The notes under the pieces are model-generated. The model was not told where the DNA came from and searched no databases. It saw only the letters and a program-made list of their open reading frames with translations. Source: Halichoerus grypus (taxonomy: Eukaryota; Chordata; Mammalia; Carnivora; Phocidae). Taken from it: a stretch of 64,000 bases of DNA. How positions within the stretch are numbered: the stretch's first letter is position 1; each line of letters opens with the position of its first letter. Positions 23,228-36,374 of this stretch are shown piece by piece. The DNA lies in contig NC_135721.1 in assembly GCF_964656455.1 (NCBI RefSeq), forward strand, positions 49,483,530-49,547,529, in the 5' to 3' direction. The position numbers and the translations under genes are program-made.

Positions 23228-23425
23228 AGGATTCTCAGGCATGGCACCATTGACATTGGGTGCTGGATAACTCTTTGTTGTGGGGGCTGTGCAGTCTGGG
23301 ATGTTTAGCAGCATCCCTGACCTGTACCCATCAGATGCCAGTGGTCCCACCCCACCTTCTGCCTAAATTGTGACAACCAAAATGTTTCCAGACTTTGTCA
23401 GATGTCCCCTAGAAAACAAAATCAT
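23228..23425 (-). mobile_element. MER20 (hAT-Charlie nonautonomous DNA transposon)
   Basis: Recognisable MER20 blocks in reverse orientation: ggattctcaggcatggcacc, ttgacattgggtgctggata, ctctttgttgtgggggctgt, gatgtttagcagcatccctg, aaaatgtttccagactttgt. Nearly full length for this ~220-bp family. MER20 copies are known as sources of placental and endometrial enhancers in eutherians. Nothing in this sequence alone shows activity. Confidence 0.9.
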
Positions 23426-23550
23426 CACTACTCTAATGTCTGAATTAAAAATTTAAAAAAATTATCACTCAGATGGTGAATAATTGCTTTCACTGAAAAT
23501 AATGTAATAATGACCATGAAAGCTGTTGTAAAAGAGGAGTTTCAAGAATA

Positions 23551-23963
23551 TTATTCAGCCGTCAGAAAAGATGAATATCTACCACCTACATCGTTGTGGA
23601 TGGAACTGGAGGGGATTATGCTAAGTGAAATAAGTCAAGCAGAGAAAGACAATTATCATATGGTTTCACTCATATGTGGAATATAAGGAGTAGTGCAGAG
23701 GACAACAGGGGAAGGGAGGGAAAACTGAAGGGGAAGAAATCAGAGAGGGAGACAAACCATACGAGGCTCTTGACTCCGGGAAACAAACTGAGGGTTGCGG
23801 GAAGGGAGAGGGGTGGGGGGATGGGCAACTCGGTGATGGGCATTAAGGAGGGCACGTGAGGTGATGAGCACTGGGTGTTGTATGCAGCTAATGAATCATT
23901 GAACATTATATCAAAAGCTAATGATGTACTATACATTGGCTAATTGATTTTAAATAAAAAAAA
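23551..23963 (+). mobile_element. 5'-truncated L1 3' end (ORF2 tail and 3' UTR)
   Basis: Begins near ttattcagccgtcagaaaag (end of ORF2), runs through gtggatggaactggagggga and catatggtttcactcatatg, then the purine-rich 3' UTR and a terminal ttttaaataaaaaaaaaaga. A possible short TSD aagaata flanks it. The 3' UTR has a G-quadruplex-type tract at 23799-23825. The flanking 61- and 88-codon frames are artefacts of this UTR. Confidence 0.9.
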
Positions 23964-24589
23964 AAGAATACTCAGAGAGTGATTAGCACTACTGTATCGC
24001 CTCCTGTGGTTATCTAAGTTACAAAATGTTTATTTAAAAAATTATACCAGTCTGTGCTTATATTTTATATCATTACTTGCCCTTGGCACTTTATTCATTT
24101 CTCCTAATGTGGCCTGTTGGCTTTTAATCAGACACATTTAATCATCTAAAATAAGCTTCAACTTAAAAAATGTTTCCGTTATCTTCCAACATCTTCATCT
24201 TTTTATCTGCCTTTTCCATTTTTGGAAAGGGCAAGAATAGTCCACTGGAGACAACTGGGTGCTCATCTGACAGAAATTGCCAGAATATTTGTAGAGATCA
24301 AATGCAAATATCAGGGTATGTGACTCCCATAATGATTTTCAGAAAAGTTATTGGAATATTGACAGTGTCACTGGAATCAAACAAAAGCTAAAGGCAAGTG
24401 TTTTGTCCACTTGTCTCTTAATGGGACTAAATTAATGAAATTATCTTAGAGTACTAGAAGTTCAAGGTAAAATTCAAATGTAATTATCACTAATTACAAA
24501 GGCCTATTATTTGATATCCCTAAATTTGATTTCATCAAGTCTTATGTGAAATTATCTGAAATTAATGTAAAAGTGAAATTTCAGAGTTC
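23964..24589. other. No gene or repeat recognised
   Basis: AT-rich, no clear repeat. A 73-codon forward frame at 24170-24391 has no recognisable features. Confidence 0.4.
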
Positions 24590-26676
24590 TAGGAAAGATG
24601 GCTAATTGAGCAGGTTGCCCTACCTGAAACATTCTCCAAAATGGACATAAATAAGCAAAAATAGAGTTGTAAGCTTCAGCCAAAAATGAAAGAGTAGGAT
24701 TGACCCTAGCCCCATTCTAATTATTGCAAAGAGTATTTTCTTGATTTTAATAAAATTTGAACTAAATCAAACTTGAGTGTCAAAGGCTGATACGTATATC
24801 CCCAATTTCAAACAGGTTCTAGGTTCTGCAAAGTGAGAAAGTTCAGAAAGACCTTATCAATAATGCTTACCTTAGAGTGAGAAGCACTAAGGATACGAAT
24901 GGCAAATACCAAATTCGGGCTAATTTTCATACTTCAGAATAGAGAATGACAGGGGAGGTGAGGTTGATGGAGGATTGGGTTATTCTATCTTTATTTTTCT
25001 CAACCTGACTTCCTGTTGTGGAAAAATCCATCCAGTTGTGCTGTTGACTCTGAAGTGGATAATTTCTAAAATCAAAAAGAATTACCCTCATGGATCTTAA
25101 CATTAGCTCAGGCCAAGAGAGTCATCCAATTTGATAGGAGTGTTTGGAGACAATGTATTTGAGCTTAGGTTATCTCTGCTAAGATTTATTCTTCTCTACC
25201 AACCTCCTCCCACTTCCCAAAGCATCTGAAGGAATGAACAGACATAATATACAACCAATTTCTAGACTTTGAGCTCAGATTATAAAATATGTTTTTAAAA
25301 ATCTCCTGAAAAACAGGAGAATCCAACCACTTTAATCATAGTAAATAGCAGAGATAACCAAATTGTTCTTCTCTTAGCTAAATGATGAGCACAACTTAGA
25401 ACCTGTGTATGAGGGCTACTAAAAATAAGGAAAATAAACAGGGACATAAAAGGCAATGGAGGAATATATTTTGAAAGAAGAATTGCTTCAGGAAACTGAA
25501 GAACACTTTAAGAAAAAATAATTGTCAACACTCTCAAGGAGATAAAAGTGACCATAGACTGTATGATAAGAGATCAAAGAAGAGTTTAAGAGATTAAGAT
25601 ATAGATAAAAGGATACCAAAGTAAGATTAAAAGACAGTTGGCAGAGGGGAGATGAGTAAAACTATTAAAATAATTAAAACCACATTAGATACAGGAAGAT
25701 GTAGAGTGAATGATGCAGCAGATGGACTCAATGACTTAGGGGCATTCTTGAGAAAAATCACATAAAATGCAGGAAGAGAGATTAAAAACTATTAGTGGAA
25801 ATTTATTGATACAGAGGGAAAAAAAACTCATCCCGGAAATAAAAGACTTTAATCTACAGATTGAAAAGAGTTTACTAAATACCAGGAAAAAGTAATACAG
25901 ACAGCATCCTGGTGACTTTTCTGATTTAAAAATTTCTGTAAGTATTACTAGAGTAAGAAAAAAGTCACCTACAATGTTAAAAAAAAATTAAGTTGGCCCC
26001 ATATTTTTTTCTCAGACCCCAAATGACACTGTAATAATGTCTATATAATGTTGAAGGGAAAAAAAAAATAGGTGACTTAAGTTAAAAATTAGTAAGATAT
26101 TATTTAATAAAAGAAAAATTTAAATATAAAAAATATTTTTAAAAAGAAAGAAATTACAGCCTCTATGAACCCAATGTAAAAGTTTACTTAGAAGATGAGT
26201 CAAAAGAAGAAATCCATAAATGGTAAAATCATATAGAAAGATTGGTGATGAGCATGTTAAACGCAGAATCAAGCAGACTAGGGAGAAAAGATGTAATATT
26301 CAAATGTTTAAATAGAAGATATATCATTTAGAAATAGCAATTCGATGATAGTTAGCTGGGATAAAAAGTTAAAGAAGAGCTAGCAAAATGTAGTGTTTTG
26401 GTCGGGGGGGAGGCTTGGGAGGGAACATCATATTAACATGCGAATTGCTTCATCGTTCTTAGGGGAGTTTATTTTTGAAGTATATAAATGGAAGAATATG
26501 GCTTCAGCATACTGGTGTACTTCATCAGTTGTAAAGAACACTTCTTTTCACATTTTAACATCTCTGGGCTTGGAATTTGTCTTCTAATCAATTGTGACCT
26601 ACAGTTATGATTGGCACCATATTTTCATTCTTGATCACTTAAAAATTACAATGCATCTTATAATTATTGATATTTT

Positions 26677-26840
26677 ATTTATTTATTTATTTAGGGAGTG
26701 GGAGAAGGATAGAGGGAGAAGATGAGAGACGATCTTAAGCAGGCTACACCCCCAGCGTGGAGCCTGACACAGGGCTCATCTCATGACCCTGAGATCATGA
26801 TATGAGCTGAAATCAACCAACTGAGCCGCCCAGGCACCCC
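26677..26840 (-). mobile_element. CanSINE, older type
   Basis: Reverse copy with cttaagcaggctacaccccc and gagctgaaatcaaccaactg variants. TSD taattattgatatttt (26661-26676) and taattatagacatttt (26841-26856), two mismatches, in keeping with an older insertion. Confidence 0.93.
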
Positions 26841-27615
26841 TAATTATAGACATTTTAAAGTGCATTAAATATAGATGTTAAACATATAAAGTCATCACTA
26901 ATAAAACTAAAACTTGACAATTTTATGTATTTTTTAAATTAATGATTGAAAGGAAGAAGGGGAGTGAAAAATAAAATAAAATATAAGCCATGAAGCAAAA
27001 GATTGAAAACAAAAGAAATGCTGAGAGAGAGGAGGCAATAGAAAATACTAATAATAGTTAGGAGCTCAAACTATGGCATCAGACTGACATGGGCTCAAGT
27101 GGCAATGTTAGCAAATGTGGAGATACAGTCAAATTATTTGTGTAGTAGTAACACTGACAATTAGAAATTTTCTTATTACACACTTCTGTGATCAAAGAAG
27201 TCAAAGGTGTAACTTCTGGAAATTTAAAAAAATAGTGGTAATAAAAGCAAAACGTGTCAGCCTATGAGGTACAATTAAGAAGCATACTTCAAGGAAAGTT
27301 CATAACTTGAATGTTTCCAGTTTTAATCTATCAAGAATGAAGAAACACTTATATACGTGTTTTTTTTTTTAAATCAGCAACAGAAGTATAGCAACAGGAA
27401 CTAAATAATAATGATAAAACCATTAATCAATGAATTCAGTATCAATTGAACTGATAGATTGAAAAGTGTTTTCTTTGATAATGTAAAAGTCATTAGTCTA
27501 AAGTTAGGGAAAGGAAGAAAGCCAGAAATATCCAAAATTAAAGATGAGAATTGGGAGATGACTAAATTGAATACTACTGCTTTGCACAAATCTATACTAC
27601 AAATTTGAAATTTTA

Positions 27616-27805
27616 CTTATTTACTTTTAAATATTTATTTATTTATTTTGGGGGGGGCAGTGGGAGAGGGAGAGAGAGAGAGTCCTAAGCAGACTCTGTG
27701 CTGAGCACGGAGCCTGACATGGGGCTCGATCTCACGACCCTGAGATCACGACCTGAGCCGAAACCAAGAGTCGAACGCTTAACAGACTGTGCCACCCAGG
27801 TGTCC
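27616..27805 (-). mobile_element. CanSINE, older type, 19-bp TSD
   Basis: Reverse copy of the aaaccaagagtcgaacgctt type. TSD ctacaaatttgaaatttta (27597-27615) and ctacaaatctgaaatttta (27806-27824), one mismatch. Confidence 0.96.
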
Positions 27806-28163
27806 CTACAAATCTGAAATTTTAGATGAAATATATGATTTTCTAGTAAATTTTAAGCAGATTTAAAAGGAGATAGAAAAATTGAAACAAAAAAAATAAG
27901 AATAAAACTGTTACGAAGAGCGTATCCATCCTACGTCTTAACTAAAATGCCTTCTAGATGGCTTAATGGATGAATTCTGTTTAACTAAAAGGGAACAGGT
28001 AATATTAATGCCATTAAAACTGTCCTTGATCTTGGAGACAGAAGGCATAATTAATAATTTCATTCCTGAGACAACATAATATTGGTATAAAAACCTGACC
28101 TTAGAAAGTAAAAAAAAAAAAAAATCTGCAAGTCAGTCTTGCACATTGATGAAAATCATCTTT

Positions 28164-28203
28164 AAAAATTCAGCAAATGCAAAAAAAAAAATTCAGCAAA
28201 TGC
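28164..28203. repeat. 17-bp direct repeat around a short A-run
   Basis: aaaaattcagcaaatgc at 28164-28180 recurs exactly at 28187-28203, separated by six A residues that merge with the second copy's own As. Resembles a target-site duplication around a pure poly(A) insert. Confidence 0.9.
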
Positions 28204-28404
28204 AATAAGCCAGTGTATTAAAAAGATCATAAACCATGGCCAAATGAAATTTATCAAGGAATGCAGGGTTAGTTCAATATAATTCTGAGATTATATTGAA
28301 ATAAAAAAGATTACATTTTGGAATACCTAAAACATTTGATATAATTGAGTCCTATATAAAATCCTTAAGTAAGCATGAATGGATAAACAATTTCTTAAAA
28401 TAAA

Positions 28405-28429
28405 TGTGTGTGTGTGTATGTGTGTGTAA
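28405..28429. repeat. (TG)n microsatellite
   Basis: tgtgtgtgtgtatgtgtgtg in an old L1 context. Confidence 0.85.
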
Positions 28430-28758
28430 AACAAGACAAAGGTTGTTTCCTAGCATTATTTAATGATTTTTCTCTGGAAAGTGCTAGCTAAGGCAATTAT
28501 GTAAGAGCAACAAATTATAAATACTGTGAAAAGAAGTGGTAAAATTATTACTACTTGCCAATTATATAGTCTAAAATCTGGAGTACCATGAACCTTAACT
28601 AAGGAACAATTGATTAGAAACAAAAAAGATATAATTTAATAAATACATTAATTTGTGGTTATCCATGTATATACCCAAACCTGCAAAATGTCCTGGATAT
28701 AAAAATCACATTCATAATAGCAACAAAAAGATTAGAACATTTAGGAATAAACATGAAA

Positions 28759-28760
28759 TA

Positions 28761-28791
<31 letters not shown>
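28759..28791. repeat. (TG)n(TA)n microsatellite
   Basis: A tgtgtgtgtgtg run passes directly into an atatatatat run. Confidence 0.9.
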
Positions 28792-29649
28792 GGGAATTTA
28801 TAAAACTCTACTGAGTATCATAGTCTTTTCATACAGTAAAATGTTTGTAAAAGTGTCAATTATTCATTAATCAAATGCAACACAATAAAAATCCCAGTGG
28901 GATTTGCATTGGATTTATTATAGTTATGTAAAATTTATCTGGAAGAAAGAATATGAGGGAAGGAATGATCAGTTAAGTTCCAAGAAAGAAAATTAGAGAG
29001 AACACACTTTTTTTACCTAGTTTGAAAGGCTACACTTGCAGGGATATGAATATGTAGTTCCATGGAATAGAGTAGTTAATACAGAAATAGAGTCAAGACT
29101 ACTTGGGAATTTAATATCTGATAAATATATTTCAGATCACTGGGAACAAGGATGGATTATTGAATAAATGGTTTAACAATAGGCTTAAGATGGGAAAAAA
29201 TTCCTTTCACCGCCCCTACACCAAAGATTTAAATATATGTTTTTAAAAAGTCGCAACAGTATTGGAAGAAAATGTAGTGGAGATTTTCTTATTGTGATAC
29301 AAAACTCAGGGGCCATAAAGGAGAAATCTTATATTTGATTGTGAAAACTCTTAATACTTCTCTGTCAAAATCACTATAAACAGTCAAAAATCTAATAGGA
29401 ACAGACAGATCTAATTTCATAATAAATGGCATGCTCTTATATATTAAGAGCATATAATATTAAAAGCATATAAAATGCTTCTTAGATAATTGAGTTAAAA
29501 TACTATCAATTAAAAATGTACATGATCAAGATAGACTAGGTACACATGTTCAAATATATTCTTTAACCCTCCAATGCCATAAAATAATGGAGCAGATATA
29601 TTTTTTGAGTGGAAATAAATTAGTAACAGTGCAAGAAAAGAAGAAAGTG

Positions 29650-30262
<613 letters not shown>

Positions 30263-31639
30263 AAAAGAATGCCATTGGCACACAAGGTAGGGGATTATAT
30301 ATATGAAATTATTTGGGGAAAGAATACTGAAAGAATACTGGAGTAAACCATTCTCTAAAGGTCAAGTATGAAATTGCTCTTGAGCCAGTGTACCAAAAAG
30401 AGAGCCAGCATGTTGACTCCTTATTCTTTTATTTCCCTGCTGACTAGCTCAGTTCTAGGGTGATCAGGATAAGGGTACTGAGCATAATGTAAGCAGATGG
30501 CTCCCTGGATTTCTCTAGACTCCAGCCTATTTATATAGTACCCCAGGAGAGAAAGCCCATGGTTCCTTCTCTGCAGTGATGTCGGTGAATAGAACTGGCA
30601 AGACAACATGAGTATGTAACTTCCTGATACCCATGGTAACACTTCTCAGAAGCTATCTTGAGTTATCAGCATAAGCTTAACTCTTCTACAGATAAATCAT
30701 ATTCTTCATGTCTTATTTCTTTTTTCAGTGGCATAACTCCCTCTCAAACTCTTCACCAATACCCAAGGTGTAGTTAACCAGAGCATATTTGGCCCAATTT
30801 TTACTTATCGTTTATTTCATATTTTTTTTCTCATTGTCAAGGTGTGGGGTCCTATTACTAAGGCAACTAGGAATGGATTATGTGCCATGTATCTTTTAGT
30901 AACCCTTTTAACTCCTCTTTGTATGACTATTTCTGTTTCCCTAGCTACCCTCATGCATGATTAAAAGGGTTCAAATCATTCTAAGGTTCTGACCGCCTTT
31001 TCTAGTAGTTATACTTATGTCTTCCTCCAGAAGGCCTGACCTTTTTCCTACAAGGTTTGTCTTACCTCTACAGAATTCTTCCAAATTTAGTGATGTCTTC
31101 TTGACATCTTTCCCTTTTCCTGTAATAAGTATCCTTTCTGATAATTCTTACTCAACACTGTTGACACTAATAGAGAATGGACTCTGGGACAATTGTCAGT
31201 GTGATTTTTCTTGGAGAAAAGTTGGCCCAGTGGCCCTCTAACCCTTTCCAACTTCTTTTCAATGGACAGTTGAGAAGTGGCTCATGTGTCAACAAAGTGT
31301 GTGTGGGTACCACAGCTGCCTTGATAAGACGGTCCCTATGTAGATACTGCCCCTTAAGGAGAGATGGGCATCACTCACAGCCTAAATATATACTGCCAAT
31401 TCATTCTCCTTGGAAACGTGTCCCATCCTGTACCATGGTCACTGGGGACATCTTACTGTAGATATAACCAGCATTAACAGAAAGATAAGTAGATTCTTAG
31501 ATGCAAAGGTGAACAGACAAATCAAGCCAATAATTGAGGAAACCAACATGAAAGGTAGGCACTAAATGACAAAGAGAAGAACTAGCATCCAGCTTAGAAG
31601 AACTTTCAAAAGTAAGTTTAATCAAATCCTCAGAGAAAT
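30263..31639. other. Unique-looking sequence, no gene
   Basis: No assignable repeat. Overlapping forward frames at 31017-31241 and 31177-31461, and a reverse frame at 30421-30642, show no recognisable domain or consistent coding character. Confidence 0.4.
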
Positions 31640-33577
31640 TCAAAAGAATGGAAATTTCAAAATTAAAAATACACTAAATGAATTTTTTAAAACACTATAT
31701 TAGCTAAATAAAATAGACACAGCTCAAGAATCATCTAGTAAGCTTGGGTAAATGAGTATTAGCAACATTGGATTCTAGAAGAAAGTGAATCAGTATCGTT
31801 ATATTTCTGAAGGAAAATCATTTTGAAATTAGACTTCTGTTATCATGTATATTGTAAATGGCAGATCTCAGAAAATCTCAACATGTAGTGGATATGAGGT
31901 GGGAGAAAAGGAAGAGAAAGCATCCAAGATTTTGGGCTTATTCTACTGGAGACTGTCAATACTGATTACCTCTAGATACAACTGAAATACATCTTTTAAA
32001 TGTTTTAAAAATTTCAGGGTAGCAATTAAAAATAGTATAACAAAAATGTATAACAGAAGAGGGAAAAACAGAAATAGGAGAATTTAACCAATCCAGATTA
32101 GGAGAAGGTAAGAAGGAAGTGTGATAAAAGAGAAAATATGAAATAAGATGGTGGTAATAAGTCCAAATATGTCAAAAATGACACCTAATGTGAAAAAAGT
32201 AAAATTTCCTTTTAAACATAGAGACTGTCAGATTTGCCTTAAATCAAAACTTGACTTTGTGTTGTTTGTAAGAAATACTACTCAAATGAAAAAGAATGGA
32301 AAGATACAAAATAAATGTGTGAGAAAATATTCCAGGCAGATGTAAGAAAAAGAAAGCAATATTAACATTATAGCAAATAGAACTAAGGCAAACAACCTCA
32401 AAATTAGGTAAGAGAGGTATATGTCACATTGTAAAAAAAAAAAATACACAATACACCAGGAAGATTAAAAGGGAAAAACTGTATGATCACCTCTAAGTAT
32501 TGAAAACAGTTTAATACTTTAACATTTGGTATAATTTAATGGCCATTCCTAATAGAAGCTGAACAAGCTAATAGTGAACAGAAACTCCATTAATTTAATA
32601 GTTGCTGTTTACCAGGGATGTGGAATAAACATCATGCCAGAGCCAGAACAAACAAGGCCATTGTTACCAGTGCCATTCAGTATTTTTCTGGAGGTCCAAG
32701 CCAGTGCAGTAAGATAAGAAAAATAATAAGCAGTGGGACTGTTGGAAAGGAGGTGAGAAAGGTCCAGTTTGTAGACAGTGTGATTATCCATTCGACATGA
32801 TCCAAGACAACCAATTGCAAACGATTAGAATTAGTAAGAGTTTAGTAATAGTGCCAGATACAATATTATGTATCCTGTTCTTCAGCTTGTCTCTTCCTTA
32901 TACCATATTATAAAATGTGATGAAAATGGATTGCATTCACTATTGCAAGAAAAATGATGAAATAGGTAGAAATAAATATGACAAGAAGTATGTACGACAT
33001 ATAAGAGGAAACTTTAAAATTTTAATGAGGGGCCAAGAAGAAAACCAGATTATTAGCAGGAAGACAAAGCAACGTTCCTGGATTGAAAGATTCAGGATAT
33101 GAAATAATCAGTATAAAGCAATAGCATCTCAAATAGTGAGGTGTAATAATAGAAAAAGATAACAATAATGTAGAATAGACCAAAATTATATTTTTAAAGT
33201 GCTTGACCACCTAAAAGTTGAAATTCGTATATGATGCAAGATGCTATAATCAAAAATTAAAGACAATTCTAGATAATTAAAGACAAACCAAGAAAATATT
33301 TATATATAACAAAGATTAAGGTATAAATCTTATAAATTATTAAGAACAAGCTCAATAGAAAAATTGGGAAAGAATGTGTATAGATATTTTACAAAAGAAG
33401 AACGAGAAATGACTGGTAAGTAAATGAAAAGATTTTCAGCCCTCAATAGTAATCAGAAAAATGAAGTTCAAAATCAAAATAAAACATTTTTCTTATCAGA
33501 TTGGCATAAATGATAAAGATTGATGGAATACAGAAAAATCAGTTCCTTTCTACATTTTGATGATATAAAGCCTTTCT

Positions 33578-33767
33578 GGGGGGGCCTGGGTGGCTTGGTC
33601 AATTAGGTGTCCTACTCTTGGTTTCTGCTCATTCATGACCTCAGGGTGTTGGGATTGAGCCTCATATTGAGCTCTATGCTCAGCGCAGGGTCTACTTGAG
33701 ATTCTCTCTCTCCCTCTATCTCTACCTTCCCCACCCCCTCTAAAATAAATAAATCTTAAAAAAAAAA
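33578..33767 (+). mobile_element. CanSINE, older type, inside old L1
   Basis: Forward copy (ggggggcctgggtggcttgg ... ccctctaaaataaataaatc). TSD ataaagcctttct (33565-33577) and ataaagctttct (33768-33779). Older than-average divergence (gtgttgggattgagcctcat). Confidence 0.94.
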
Positions 33768-33822
33768 ATAAAGCTTTCTTGGAGCACAACCTAACAGTAT
33801 CTAGCAAAACTTAAAGTGCGCA

Positions 33823-34670
33823 ATGAGATACCACCTCATACCAGTCAGAATGGCTAAAATTAACAAGTCAGGAAATGACAGATGTTGGTGAGGATGCAGA
33901 GAAAGGGGAACCCTCCTACACTGTTGGTGGGAATGCAAGCTGGTGCAGCCACTCTGGAAAACAGTATGGAGGTTCCTCAAAAAGACCCAGCTGTTTATAG
34001 CAGCAATATCCACAATAGCCAAACTATGGAAAGAGCCAAGATGTCCATCAACCGATGAATGGATAAAGAAGAAGTGGTATATATATACAATGGAATATTA
34101 TGCAGCCATCAAAAAAAATGAAATCTTGACATTTGCAACGACTTGGATGGAACTAGAGGGTATTAGGCTAAGCGAAATAAGTCAATCAGAGAAAGACATG
34201 TATCATATGATCTCACTGATATGAGGAATTCTTAATCTCAGGAAACAAACTGAGGGTTGCTGGAGTGGTGGGGGGTGGGAGTGATGGGGTGGCTGCGTGA
34301 TAAACATTGGGGAGGGTATGTGCTATGGTGAGTGCTGTGAATTGTGTAAGACTGTTGAATCATAGACCTATACCTCTGAAACAAATAATACATTATATGT
34401 TAAAAAAAAAAGATAATAGGAAGTGAAAAATGAAGGGGGGGGAATCGGAGGGGGAGACGAACCATGAGAGACTATGGACTCTGAGAAACAAATTGAGGGT
34501 TCTGGAGGGGATGGGGGGGATGGGTTAGCCTGGTGATGGGTATTAAAGAGGGCACGTACTGAATGGAGCACTGGATGTTATACGCAAACGATGAATCATG
34601 GAACACTACATCAAAAACTAATGATGTAATGTATGGTGATTAACATAACATAATAAAATAAAATTTAAAA
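33823..34670 (+). mobile_element. 5'-truncated young L1 with internal deletion
   Basis: Starts in ORF2 (gagataccacctcataccag), reaches the ORF2 end, then a 3' UTR with two related purine-rich modules (34229-34400 and 34410-34660) and an AT-rich tail. TSD aaagtgcgca (33813-33822) and aaagtgcaca (34671-34680). About 100 bp of ORF2 is missing between gttcctcaaaaag and acccagctgtttatagcag near 33985. A G-rich quadruplex-type tract lies at 34504-34524. Confidence 0.92.
33943..34224 (+). pseudogene. L1 ORF2 C-terminal remnant
   Basis: A 93-codon frame. [15 protein letters not shown] is followed directly by [16 protein letters not shown], showing an in-frame-compatible internal deletion. It then has the conserved L1 ORF2 tail [15 protein letters not shown] and SEISQSEKDMYHMI, and ends at what appears to be the native stop. 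The reverse transcriptase and endonuclease domains are absent. Confidence 0.9.
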
Positions 34671-35149
34671 AAAGTGCACATTCGTAGAGTCAACAGTTTC
34701 ATCTTGTACCCACTGAAGATCAGTATACATAAATATTCATCATAACGTTGTATAAAAAATTGAAAACAATTCAGGTGCCCATTAATAGGAGGCTAATAAG
34801 GTAAATTATAGTATATACCATAGTAAATACTTAGAATAATATTTGACCTTTTAAAAGAACACAGTGATGTGGTAAGTTCCTATTTGAAAAGATTAAATTA
34901 CAGAACAGTAGATTTATTATGACCTCATGTTTTAAGAAAAAAATATATGTGCTTGTACATGTATGAAAATACATAAAAGTCAGACTGGAAGAATGTATTC
35001 CGTGCTGTTAGGCATGTCTCTGGAAGGGAGTTGGTTTAGTGAGTAAATGTAAAGAAGGATTTTCACATTTTGCTCTATTCTTCATTATTTTGAGTCTTTT
35101 AAAATAACAATGTAATAAAAAAACAGAAGAAACATGTGCAAATGGCAAA

Positions 35150-35556
35150 AAGCAATATGGAGGCCAATTAAGTAAGCATACTTGTGCTCATGTTAATAGA
35201 AATGCAAATGAAAACAGTGAGATTTTTCATGTGTCATATGGGTAAAGATTGAAAATACCCAGTCTTGGCAGCATTGTGACCAAAAAAAGTACTGATATGT
35301 TGTTTGTTATAATATGAATTTTTAGTAGGCAGTTGACTTCATTTATTAAAATTCTATGTCCCTGCCCTTTTACTTAGAAATTTCATTCTTATATATTATT
35401 TTCAAGACGTCATCACGAATAGGCAACAACATATCTGTAAGAATGTTTTTTAGATAGCATTTTTAAACAATGATATGGAAATAATAAGAAAGGACTTAAA
35501 CAGATATTGATGTAATTAAAGATATAGATCAATATAAATGCACATTAAAATTTGTT
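35150..35556 (+). mobile_element. Old L1 ORF2 3' fragment
   Basis: gttaatagaaatgcaaatga, gtgagatttttcatgtgtca and acttagaaatttcattctta follow the L1M ORF2 C-terminal part. Interrupted at 35557 by a younger L1 insertion. Confidence 0.6.
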
Positions 35557-35571
35557 AAGATACGTGTTAGG

Positions 35572-35860
35572 AATTAGAGAAAGACATCATACGGTTTCAC
35601 TCATATGTGGAATATAAGGAATAGTGCAGAGGACAATAGGGGAAGGGAGGGAAAACTGAATGGGAAGAAATCAGAGGGAGACCAACATGAGAGACTCTTG
35701 ACTCAGGAAACAAATTGAGGGTGGTGGAAAGGGAGGTGGGTGGGGAGATGGGCAGTGGGAGGGCATGAGCACTGGGTGTTGTATGTAGCTAGTGCATCAT
35801 TGAACATTATATCAGAACTAATGATATACTATATGTTGGCTAATTGAATTTAAATGAAAA
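35572..35860 (+). mobile_element. Short L1 3'-end insertion with 15-bp TSD
   Basis: Starts at aattagagaaagacatcata and ends at gaatttaaatgaaaa, about 290 bp of the L1 3' end. TSD aagatacgtgttagg (35557-35571) and aagatacatgttagg (35861-35875), one mismatch in 15. G-rich tract at 35731-35752. Confidence 0.95.
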
Positions 35861-35875
35861 AAGATACATGTTAGG

Positions 35876-36374
35876 TTTTTTTTTTTAAAGTATGTTACAA
35901 GTTAGTCTAGTGTCATCTCATTTTTCCAGAATGTGTATGTGTGTGTGTGTGTCTGCAAGATGTATTGGTTAGAAAAAAAATTCTAGAGGTCAATCTGTTA
36001 TCTCTGCAATGTAGAATTACAAGGGACTTTGTCTTTCTTCCTTAAACATTTCTATAATGTTTAATGACTTTTTTTTTTACCACAATTATGCATTGCTTTT
36101 GTCATCAGAGAGCCATTAATATAGCAGTTGATCTCTACATTCTTTAGGAATTTGCCTGTTGTTAAAATAAAAAATTGTTCTTTTGTGATTTTTTTTTAAA
36201 AGCTGAGTATTGTGTTTATGTAAGAATTTTCTCTTGTTTTCATTTATTTTTCATCCCTTTAGTTGTTATCATTAGTAACAATAATATTTAATATTTATTA
36301 AATGTGTACTCTGAATTACAAACTGCACCTATTTTAACCCAACCAGTTCTTGGATTATTACTGTTGTTTGTCCT
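35876..36374. other. No gene; short TG tract
   Basis: (TG)n at about 35934-35953. The remainder is AT-rich and unassigned. Confidence 0.4.

Larger units (their letters stand above)
24590..29480 (+). mobile_element. Ancient L1 remnant, near full-length span
   Basis: The start resembles an L1M 5' region (ctaggaaagatggctaattg). 25.3-26.3 kb is A-rich ORF1-like DNA, and 27.9-29.4 kb resembles ORF2 (ctagatggcttaatggatga, tatcaaggaatgcagggtta, ggagtaccatgaaccttaac). All frames are destroyed. Two CanSINEs (26677-26840, 27616-27805) and microsatellites have been added. It may be several adjacent old L1 pieces rather than one. Confidence 0.5.
31640..35145 (+). mobile_element. Ancient L1 remnant split by a SINE and a younger L1
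   Basis: 32.1-32.4 kb resembles the ORF2 endonuclease-RT junction (gactgtcagatttgccttaa, tgttgtttgtaagaaatact). 33.36-33.57 kb and 34.7-35.1 kb resemble the ORF2 3' part (ttacaaaagaagaacgagaa; attcaggtgcccattaatag). The old element resumes after each insertion, so the insertion order is clear. All frames are decayed. Confidence 0.6.
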
